Below, in pieces: positions 58,184 through 64,000 of a stretch of 64,000 bases of DNA. How positions within the stretch are numbered: the first letter of the stretch is position 1; the number at the start of each line of letters is the position of its first letter. This DNA comes from Halorubrum sp. CSM-61. GTDB lineage: Archaea; Halobacteriota; Halobacteria; Halobacteriales; Haloferacaceae. Position numbers and translations under genes: made by a program. The notes under the pieces are model-generated. The model searched no databases. It was not told the origin of the DNA and worked only from the letters and a program-made list of their open reading frames with translations. The stretch lies in NCBI RefSeq assembly GCF_003781945.1, contig NZ_RJJW01000009.1, forward strand, positions 2,098 to 66,097, given 5' to 3'.

Positions 58184-58922
58184 ACCTGCCACGTCGGACC
58201 CCCGGCTCTATGAAGGCCTCGGAGCGACGCTCCCGGTTTCGGGCCGCGATCTCGCCCCACGCTCGGAGCCCCTCCCTGACCCACTCGGCGTCGAACCCGA
58301 CCGCCTCGGCCGCGGCGACGACCTCGCGCGGCGCCCGGAGCTGGAGGTGCGACCGCGGGTTCGCGCTGACGACGTGGGGCGCGTCGTAGTAGGTCGCGAT
58401 CTCGCGGAGCTTCCGGAGGTCGGCCAGCGCGCGGACCCGCTTCCCGCCCGTCGCGCGGAACAGCGGGCCGAGGTCGAACTCCACGTGGACCCCGTTGTCG
58501 CGGGCGGCCTTCGCGAGGACGTGGTTGAAGTCGCCGGAGCCGTCCATCGGCCGGACCAGCACGTCGACGCGGGGCTCCTCGACCGCGAACCGGTTGAGGC
58601 CGTCGTCGCCCCCGACGACGCAGACCACGGTGCGCTCGGGCCGGTAGTTCCCCACCGCGCCCGAGGCGCTCGTGGCGTCGTCGGCGTCGATCTCGACCGC
58701 GTCGACGGCGTCGATCCCGTATTCTTTGCGGAGGGCGGCGGCCTCCGGGGACCGGTCGCCGACCGCGCCCCCACCGCTTCCGGAGCCGCCGGCGTTGCCG
58801 ACCGGCTCGAGCGCCTCCCGCGTCCGGACGACGACCCCCTCGTACCCGTACTGCGCCGCGGTGGCGGCGTGGCGGGCGGCGGTCGCGTCGCCGTCGGGGC
58901 GGGCGTGGACGGCCTCGTACAT
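58167..58922 (-). CDS. rnp3: RNase P protein component 3 (Rpp30)
   Basis: TIM-barrel subunit of archaeal RNase P, 251 residues. It begins MYEAVHARPDGDATAARHAA and follows the PHP-like barrel of Rpp30: AVEIDADDATSASG, VDVLVRPMDGSGDFNHVLA, VHVEFDLGPLFRATGG and the ISANPRSxxxLRAPRE-type segment VVSANPRSHLQLRAPRE. A Gly/Ser-rich insert (GNAGGSGSGGGAVGD) enlarges one loop. It is the first gene of the rnp3 - methyltransferase - rnp2 - psmA operon. Confidence 0.92.
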   Translation of the reverse strand: MYEAVHARPDGDATAARHAATAAQYGYEGVVVRTREALEPVGNAGGSGSGGGAVGDRSPEAAALRKEYGIDAVDAVEIDADDATSASGAVGNYRPERTVVCVVGGDDGLNRFAVEEPRVDVLVRPMDGSGDFNHVLAKAARDNGVHVEFDLGPLFRATGGKRVRALADLRKLREIATYYDAPHVVSANPRSHLQLRAPREVVAAAEAVGFDAEWVREGLRAWGEIAARNRERRSEAFIEPGVRRGRYEEDG

Positions 58923-59014
58923 GCCCGCCCGTTTCGGCTCCGGGGGTATCGAGGTTGCGTTTCCAGTCTGCGCTCCGCCGACGGGTTTTTGCCCCGCTCT
59001 CCGGAACAGCTCGC

Positions 59015-59299
59015 ATGGCCGCGGATCTCGAGGAGAAGACGGACCGCTACGAGCGGATGCTCGCCGACGCGCTCGCGCTCGCGGAGCCCCGCCCGCCCGC
59101 CGACACCCCCCTCGGCGAGGCCGCCGCCGACGTGCTGGAGATGGCCGAGTCGTACTTCGAGGACGGGCGGCACTTCCGCGACGCCGGCGACCCCGTCAAC
59201 GCGCTCGCGTCGTACTCGTACGGCTACGGCTGGCTCGACGCCGGCGTCCGGATGGGGCTGTTCGCCGTCCCCGACGACACGGAGCTGTTCACGACCTGA
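59015..59299 (+). CDS. DUF357 domain protein
   Basis: A 94-residue all-helical protein. DUF357 features are the N-terminal helix LEEKTDRYERMLADALALAE and the pair AESYFEDGRHFRDAGDPVNAL and SYSYGYGWLDAGVRMGLF (each under 20 residues in its core). The fold resembles a small helical bundle like those of phosphotransfer or RNA-binding adaptors. Function unknown. It diverges from rnp3 across about 90 bp that must hold both promoters. Confidence 0.88.
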   Translation: MAADLEEKTDRYERMLADALALAEPRPPADTPLGEAAADVLEMAESYFEDGRHFRDAGDPVNALASYSYGYGWLDAGVRMGLFAVPDDTELFTT

Positions 59300-59399
59300 A
59301 CCGGTCTCCCCTCCTAGCGGCTTATAAACCTCGCGACGCCCCTCGTCGCTTCCGGGCGCGGGCGTCTTTTACGTCGAGCGCCCCAACGTGGTGCCACGC

Positions 59400-60077
59400 A
59401 TGACCGAGGCGCTATTCGTCGTAAGCGAGGAAGGGTACTGGGCCGAGGAGTGCATCGAGCCGCTGACGACGCTCGAATCGGCGGGCGTCGACGTGACGGT
59501 CGCGACCCCCTCCGGGTCGCCGCCGGTCGTCGACGAGCGGTCGCTCGACCCGGAGGCCGCGGGCGGCGAGGAGCGGGTCGCGGAGCTCCGCGAGGTCGAC
59601 GAGGAGCACCCGGAGCTCAACGACCCCGAGCCGATCGCGACGGTCGACGCCGACGGCTACGACGCGGTCGTGTTCCCCGGCGGCCACGGCACCGTCTGGG
59701 ACGTGAACCAGGACCGGCACGCGCGCCAGCTCTTGTTCGACGCGGTGGCGGGCGAGGAGGGCGTCGCGCTCGTCGTCTGTCACGCGGTCGGCATCCTCGC
59801 GTTCACCCGCGAGGCCGACGGGACGCCCCTCGTCGAGGACCGCTCCGTCACCGGCTTCCCGAACGCGTGGGAGGAGGACATCGTCGACGAGCACGACGTG
59901 ATGCCGGACGGCCGGAAGCTCCCGTACTGGGTGGAAGACGAGGTCGTCATCGCGGGCGCCGACTGGGACGCCGAGCTCGACGCCGACACGAGCGTCACGG
60001 TCGACGGCGACCTGATCACCGCGCGCGGGCCGGGGTCGTCGGCCGAGGCGGCAGAGACGCTGCTGGACGAACTGTAA
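59400..60077 (+). CDS. DJ-1/PfpI-family protein (Hsp31-like)
   Basis: A 225-residue class I glutamine-amidotransferase-fold protein. The nucleophile elbow is VALVVCHAVGILA, with Cys followed by His as in Hsp31/YhbO-type proteins, and the oxyanion region is FPGGHGTVWDVN. NAWEEDIVDEHDVMP lies near the C terminus, as in Hsp31 chaperone/glyoxalase III proteins. The likely job is detoxifying methylglyoxal or glyoxal, or chaperoning. Methylglyoxal synthase is encoded 8 kb away, which makes that pairing plausible. TTATAAAC at 59322-59329 may be the promoter. Confidence 0.9.
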   Translation: MTEALFVVSEEGYWAEECIEPLTTLESAGVDVTVATPSGSPPVVDERSLDPEAAGGEERVAELREVDEEHPELNDPEPIATVDADGYDAVVFPGGHGTVWDVNQDRHARQLLFDAVAGEEGVALVVCHAVGILAFTREADGTPLVEDRSVTGFPNAWEEDIVDEHDVMPDGRKLPYWVEDEVVIAGADWDAELDADTSVTVDGDLITARGPGSSAEAAETLLDEL

Positions 60078-60198
60078 GCGAACCTCGAACGCGACTATAA
60101 ATAGACGCGAAAGCGGCGTGCCGACTTTCCCGACTCTTTGAACTCAGCAGGCGAGATCTGTCGCTCCGGCTCCGGCCAATACAGGAGCCGTGGCGAGC

Positions 60199-60379
60199 GA
60201 TAGCGGGAGTAAGTATTGCAGATCGGTGGCGGCGAGTGAGTGTTTAAACCGACTGTGAGCGACGGCGACGATCGCTTATAAAGAACAACGCGGTGGCGCG
60301 CCCCGGTGAGCGGCCCGTAGGGCCGCGAACCGACGGTGCGAGGGAGTCGCTGGCGGCTATCGCCGCCAGCGACGAGGCT
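60199..60379 (-). repeat. Structured intergenic repeat, copy E (inverted, cut by the insertion sequence)
   Basis: Reverse-orientation copy that keeps the right terminus (GATAGCGGGAGTAAGTATTG at 60199), the TTTATAA box near 60276, hairpin 3 and hairpin 2 (60346-60373, near-perfect 28-nt palindrome). It stops within the conserved spacer, at GACGAGGCT, exactly where the insertion-sequence end CAGTAC begins. Hairpin 1 and the left terminus are missing and do not reappear on the far side of the element. Confidence 0.85.
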
Positions 60380-60395
60380 CAGTACATCACAAAGC
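60380..60395 (+). repeat. Left terminal inverted repeat of the ISH3-type element
   Basis: CAGTACATCACAAAGC; pairs with the right end with one mismatch at position 7. Confidence 0.8.
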
Positions 60396-60426
60396 CGGTT
60401 AGTTGAGACGTCTGCTTGCTGAAGGT

Positions 60427-61593
60427 GTGTCTAATACCAAGCAAGCAGACGGTGAAATTCACGAGGACCAGCTTCTTAACTTCCTCGTCAACTCCCTTGA
60501 CGAGGAAGTTGCCCTCACACTCGCTGAAAACGCTGAACTCGATGCTGAAGACATCTACGAGGTCCTCGTCGGCGCGTGCGCCGACGGGACCTCGGTCTCA
60601 ACGCTCTGTGAGAAAAGCGAAGATGCTCCCCACGAAAATTCGGTTCTCTACCATCTCCGCACCAAGTTCGATCTTGAGACGCTCGAACAAGTCGGAAACG
60701 CGCTCCTTCAGAAGGACGTCCTCGACGTCCTTCCCCAGCAGGTGGAGGTCGTTTCAGACCTCCACCTGCGGCCCTACTACGGCGACGAAGATGGGACAGA
60801 CGGCTTGTATCACTCACAAGCGAAGCGTGGAACGACTGCGTTCCACGCCTACGCCACACTCTACGCGCGTGTGAAGAACAAACGCTACACGCTGGCGGTG
60901 CGCCGTCTCGAAGACGGCGACACCGCCAGCAGTGTCCTCGCAGAGTTTCTCGGTATCCTCGACGGCCTTGACCTCGAGGTCAAGGCCGTCTTTCTTGACC
61001 GCGAATTCTACGACAGCAAGTGTTTGACGCTGCTTCAGGCACACAACCACGCCTACGTCATGCCGATCGTCCGCTGGGGACAGACGATCAAGCAAGAACT
61101 CTCGGAAGGCTGGAGTCGCGTGATTCAACACGACATGACGGCGAAACTCGACGGTCACAGCTGGACCGTCGAGTTTCCCGTCTACATCGACTGTACGTAC
61201 CAAAACGGACGGTACGACGAACATGGAGTGGCGCGTCACGGCTACGCCGCTGACGCGCCGTTCATCAATTCACCACGAGACGCTCGATACCACTACGCGA
61301 AACGCTTTGGTATCGAGGCCAGCTACCGACTCTCCGAGCAAAGTATTGCGACGACCTCGACACAAAATCCGGTCGTACGGCTGCTGTACGTCGTGGTGAG
61401 CTTGTTGTTACAGAACGTCTGGCGGTATTTACACTGGGAGTACGTGGCGACGCCCCGCCGTGGAGGGCGTCGCCTCTGGAAGTGGTCGTTCAAGGAGTTC
61501 ATCAACATGATTCAACGGGCAGCGTGGACGGCCCTCGCGACGCGTCGGGCCGTCCCCGCAAACCGACCACCAGACGACCGGTTTACTCGCTAA
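60427..61593 (+). CDS. ISH3-family DDE transposase
   Basis: Catalyses cut-and-paste movement of the element. The 388-residue protein shows catalytic Asp in VVSDLHLRPYYGDED, the second Asp in AVFLDREFYDS and the Glu in RFGIEASYRLSEQ (YREK-like region), with the C-terminal VRLLYVVVSLLLQNVWRYL typical of ISH3/ISH27/ISH51 transposases. I used the GTG at SNTKQADGE as start; TTG eight codons earlier is also possible. No frameshift or stop is seen, so the enzyme may be active. Confidence 0.9.
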   Translation: MSNTKQADGEIHEDQLLNFLVNSLDEEVALTLAENAELDAEDIYEVLVGACADGTSVSTLCEKSEDAPHENSVLYHLRTKFDLETLEQVGNALLQKDVLDVLPQQVEVVSDLHLRPYYGDEDGTDGLYHSQAKRGTTAFHAYATLYARVKNKRYTLAVRRLEDGDTASSVLAEFLGILDGLDLEVKAVFLDREFYDSKCLTLLQAHNHAYVMPIVRWGQTIKQELSEGWSRVIQHDMTAKLDGHSWTVEFPVYIDCTYQNGRYDEHGVARHGYAADAPFINSPRDARYHYAKRFGIEASYRLSEQSIATTSTQNPVVRLLYVVVSLLLQNVWRYLHWEYVATPRRGGRRLWKWSFKEFINMIQRAAWTALATRRAVPANRPPDDRFTR

Positions 61594-61762
61594 TCTCCGA
61601 CCGGGCTAGCCTCCGCCAGGAGTGGCGACGCTGTCGCGTCGGCGGCAGCCGCCGCCGACAGCGACAGCTCTCCGTCGGTTCGTCGACGATCTTCTCGTCA
61701 AGACCACCCAGCACAACCGCTCCACCACAGAACTCAGGCTTCAGAAACAGCTAGCTGAGGAT

Positions 61763-61778
61763 GCTTTGTGAGGTACTG
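61763..61778 (-). repeat. Right terminal inverted repeat of the ISH3-type element
   Basis: Inverted complement of CAGTACCTCACAAAGC. The bases directly outside continue an open reading frame of the truncated restriction gene. Confidence 0.8.
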
Positions 61779-61780
61779 AG

Positions 61781-62920
61781 TTTGAATCATGTCTTGGACT
61801 AACCCCTTATGACAAACACCAGGGCCATACAGAAGACCAGATAGATAATCGAGTATTCCATTCTACCGAAAAAGAGTCAGAGGACCACCATAGAATTACC
61901 ACCGGAACTGGAATTAGGCGATATAATATTTCTTGGGAAGGTGGGGAATGGATCAGATATGGAGAGCACTTGGGAGCAGCTCGTGAGCGTCGGTTTTTCA
62001 CGGAACCACGTTGTGTCGTCAGACAAATAATTTCTACAGATGGTCGCGGAATTTGTGCTGCTTATTCCGAGGAGGAACTGTTCCATACACAGGTTGGATT
62101 CGTTCTACTTCCAAAGAAAGGACAGAGTGACCTCGCAAAAGCAATTGTAGGACTTCTCAATTCGAAAACAATCGCATTCTATCACAGGAAGAAGTACCTA
62201 GACGAGAATAAGGAGGTTTTCCAGAAGATATTGATTCAAGATGTCGTGGAGTTCCCGCTACCAGATGCTTATTCACCAGATCGACTTGTCGCAGCCGTTG
62301 AGGACATTCAAAAATTAGTTGAAAAGCGTCATCAGTTGAATACAGAAGCATATGATTACTTTTCAACGCACGAATTTAGCCACCCGATCGATGAGTTTGG
62401 TTTGATACAACCACCTCAAGAGAGGATAAAACAACTAGGTAAAACAAAATCAGATCTACACAGCCTCCGCCTTAGTGATGTTGCTGTGGACCGCGAATCC
62501 CCAAACGCTGTCTTGATAAAGGCCACTGCTCGTCACAAGCCGGATCCGAATAAAAAAGGAAAAGACGCTTACACTGAGACCGACCTCCTACCGGCGTTCC
62601 GAATCACGGACCTCACGGAGCGGGAGGCGGACCTGATCGAGCACTTCGTTCCGGTCGCCGTCGACGAGGCGGGCGGGTTCGCGAACTTCCGGGAGACGGC
62701 GACGAAGACGAACTCGCTCGTCGATCGGCTGAAAGCGATCGAGTTGCCCGACGTCGACGACGTGGCCGACGATCTGGAGAACTACTTAAAAACGACAGAG
62801 CGCGCCGAGGAGTTAGACGCCAAGATCGAGCAGACGGACGAGCTTATCGACGAGATCGTCTACGAGCTGTACGGGCTGGCTGAGGAGGAGATCGAGATCG
62901 TCGAGGAGGCGGTTAACTGA
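61781..62920 (+). pseudogene. 5'-truncated type IIG restriction-modification gene (TaqI-like specificity domain and tail)
   Basis: The frame is open from the insertion-sequence edge: YDKHQGHTEDQIDNRVFHS then YNISWEGGEWIRYG and RRFFTEPRCVVRQII, AAYSEEELFHTQVGFVLLPK, LNSKTIAFYHRKKYLDENKE. This is the target-recognition (TaqI C-terminal, PF12950-like) domain of Eco57I-type fused restriction-methyltransferases. The SAM-binding and NPPY catalytic motifs and the endonuclease domain are missing, removed at the insertion-sequence boundary. The gene ends in the coiled-coil tail EELDAKIEQTDELIDEIVYE. The first 780 bp are AT-rich, the last 340 bp GC-rich, with a sharp switch near 62575. It cannot encode a working enzyme as it stands. 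Confidence 0.85.
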
Positions 62921-62922
62921 CG

Positions 62923-63603
62923 ATGGTGAGTCGCGATCCGGCCGAGTTACGCGAGGAACTCGAAGACGTGGACTTCGACGGCGACCCAGAGCAGCTCGCC
63001 GAGTTGCGCTCGGAGGCTCGCGAAACTGTCGATGCACAGCGTGAGACGCTCAACGACATCGATACGAAGGCGAGTAAGATACTCCGGCTTAACGTCGCAC
63101 TGATAGGGATTCTCATCTCTGTGCTGTCCATCGCGATCCAAGTCGGTCCCGACTCCGAGACGGGACTCGGGAACGTCGAGCCGTTCGTAAACGTCTATAC
63201 GGAGATCGGACTCGGTGCGCTGGTCCTTTCGACCGCCTTCGCAGCGATGACGTACACCGCGTCGGAACTCGATGTCGGTGTGAGTTCCGAGAATCTCACC
63301 GGGCTACTTAAAGCCGGCTTCACACGGGAAGAGACCGAAGAGCTGCTCGTACAGAACTACATCATGCGGATCAACTTCAACCGGAGTACGAACCTCCGGA
63401 ACATCCCGTTGATCCAGTTGACGATCGTTCTGATCGTCTCGGCGATCGTCTCGTTCGTGCTCGGGCTCTACCACGGTGTCTCGGGATCCGTTCCGATCTG
63501 GCTCTGGCTGCCGTCGATCGTACTGCTCGGCGGAGTCGTCGCGGTGTCCGGACTGGTCACGCAGGTCCGTCGAGCGATCGCTGACCTTCGAGAGTGGCGC
63601 TGA
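62923..63603 (+). CDS. Four-helix membrane protein with N-terminal coiled coil
   Basis: A 226-residue protein starting two bases after the restriction-gene stop. The first 60 residues are a charged coiled coil (LREELEDVDFDGDPEQLAEL, then ARETVDAQRETLNDIDTKAS). Four transmembrane helices follow in two hairpins: LNVALIGILISVLSIAIQV, IGLGALVLSTAFAAMTYTA, LIQLTIVLIVSAIVSFVLG and WLPSIVLLGGVVAVSGLVTQ. A soluble segment of about 55 residues separates the pairs. This layout recalls SLATT-type proteins found as membrane effectors in conflict systems, but I see no decisive motif. Its place right behind a restriction gene supports a defence role only by association. Confidence 0.7.
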   Translation: MVSRDPAELREELEDVDFDGDPEQLAELRSEARETVDAQRETLNDIDTKASKILRLNVALIGILISVLSIAIQVGPDSETGLGNVEPFVNVYTEIGLGALVLSTAFAAMTYTASELDVGVSSENLTGLLKAGFTREETEELLVQNYIMRINFNRSTNLRNIPLIQLTIVLIVSAIVSFVLGLYHGVSGSVPIWLWLPSIVLLGGVVAVSGLVTQVRRAIADLREWR

Positions 63604-63640
63604 CCCAACGGTTATACACCTCACCGTATAAGTCGGGAGT

Positions 63641-63769
63641 ATGAGCGCAGAAAGTGAGGAACAATCTGACCGAGAAAAGGCGCGTGAGAGCCTTCGTAGC
63701 GGCGGCGAGCGGGTCTCAAAGGGTCGCCAGCGTGACAGCGACGACGCTGACGACACTGACGACACCTGA
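63641..63769 (+). CDS. 42-residue acidic ORF between the two restriction-gene tails
   Basis: ATG-initiated 42-codon frame: MSAESEEQSDREKARESLRS, then GGERVSKGRQR and an Asp-rich end (DSDDADDTDDT). TTATAC and CCGTATAAG lie 12-30 nt upstream, a good archaeal promoter context. Highly charged, no hydrophobic core, probably disordered. The pattern (basic middle, acidic tail) could suit a nucleic-acid- or protein-binding accessory. It may equally be a chance frame. Confidence 0.45.
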   Translation: MSAESEEQSDREKARESLRSGGERVSKGRQRDSDDADDTDDT

Positions 63770-63777
63770 TCGGCCCG

Positions 63778-64000
63778 GCTGTAGCCGAACTGCGTGTATT
63801 CAATTTTCGACAGTTCGAGACGGCGATGAAGACGAACTCGCTCGTCAATCGGGCGAAGGCGATCGAGTTGGCGGCTGTCAACGGCGTGGCTGACGACATA
63901 GAGAACTACTTAAAACCGGAAGAGCGTGCCGAGGAGTTAGATGCGAAGATCGAGCAGACGGACCGGCTCATCGAAGAGATCGTCTACGAACTGTACGGGC
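63778..64000 (+). pseudogene. Second copy of the type IIG restriction-gene tail (fragment, runs off the window)
   Basis: From 63817 to the window end this sequence aligns without gaps to 62693-62876 of the truncated restriction gene (184 bp each). Protein level: FETAMKTNSLVNRAKAIEL and NYLKPEERAEELDAKIEQTD against FRETATKTNSLVDRLKAIEL and NYLKTTERAEELDAKIEQTD. The frame is open through the end of the window. Upstream of 63778 similarity stops, so it is a tail without a body, probably a remnant left when the gene's body was replaced. Confidence 0.8.

Larger units (their letters stand above)
60380..61778 (+). mobile_element. ISH3-family insertion sequence (1.4 kb)
   Basis: A complete-looking element of 1399 bp. 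Its ends are inverted repeats: CAGTACATCACAAAGC on the left and the complement of CAGTACCTCACAAAGC on the right (15 of 16 match). It carries one transposase gene, uninterrupted. Flanking 5-bp sequences (AGGCT left, AGTTT right) do not match, so there is no target duplication. The left neighbour is half a repeat element and the right neighbour is the middle of a restriction gene. This arrangement indicates deletion or recombination after insertion. Confidence 0.88.

Noticed and set aside
61594-61762. Second small gene within the ISH3-type element
   Set aside because: The available frame is Arg/Ser-rich, lacks a start context and ISH3-family elements have a single transposase gene.

Overview
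The window is chromosomal DNA of a halophilic archaeon (class Halobacteria), most like Halorubrum. The evidence is high GC with strongly acidic proteins, archaeal-only genes (L44e, S27e, aIF2-alpha, Nop10, transcription factor S, aCPSF1, proteasome alpha, RNase P proteins Rpp14/Pop5 and Rpp30), TTTATAA-type promoter boxes about 25-30 bp before many starts, a PilB3/PilC3 pilus locus, and an ISH3-family insertion sequence.

Layout. 0.2-10.5 kb holds a large-subunit catalase (katE), a thioredoxin-reductase-like flavoprotein, a phosphoesterase, an O-methyltransferase, then methylmalonyl-CoA mutase large subunit and epimerase with a YbjQ protein and an FNT channel between them. 10.5-14.6 kb is the translation and ribosome-biogenesis operon (rpl44e, rps27e, aIF2-alpha, nop10, PAC2 protein) followed by a thiolase/DUF35 pair. 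14.6-26 kb has two haloarchaeal-style histidine kinases, a VOC protein, a UbiA prenyltransferase, EamA and MATE transporters, and an iron-type alcohol dehydrogenase. 26-33 kb has a nucleotidyltransferase-like protein that has lost its catalytic residues, then gyrB (carrying a 564-residue intein) and gyrA. 34-39 kb has a lipoprotein, an acyl-CoA synthetase, peroxiredoxin, TatA, tRNA-Arg(CCU) and membrane proteins. 39.6-49 kb is a type IV pilus operon (ATPase, membrane platform and five pilin-like or envelope proteins that overlap one another). 49-60 kb has AlaX, TFS, methylglyoxal synthase, aCPSF1, an SDR, a GNAT, and the rnp3 - methyltransferase - rnp2 - psmA operon. The last 4 kb is an accessory region: an ISH3-type element, a type IIG restriction-modification gene cut off by it, a four-helix membrane protein, a 42-residue ORF, and a second copy of the restriction gene's tail running off the window.

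The most unusual content is not protein-coding. Five copies of one intergenic element (near 5.1-5.5, 17.5-18.0, 24.4-24.9, 33.5-33.9 and 60.2-60.4 kb) share three hairpins in fixed order. The stems change by paired substitutions between copies, the spacers between hairpins are almost invariant, TATA-like boxes flank the core, and at least three copies keep a roughly 21-bp terminal inverted repeat (GATAGCGGGAGTGRGTATTG). I regard this as a structured, probably mobile, non-coding family; I do not recognise a published name for it. Two further 40-nt modules, downstream of katE and of the ybjQ-like gene, look like orphan right ends of IS200/IS605-type (TnpB) elements.

No CRISPR array, rRNA or complete prophage is visible. 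Starts were chosen by protein alignment from memory, promoter spacing and overlap with neighbours; none was checked by a database search.
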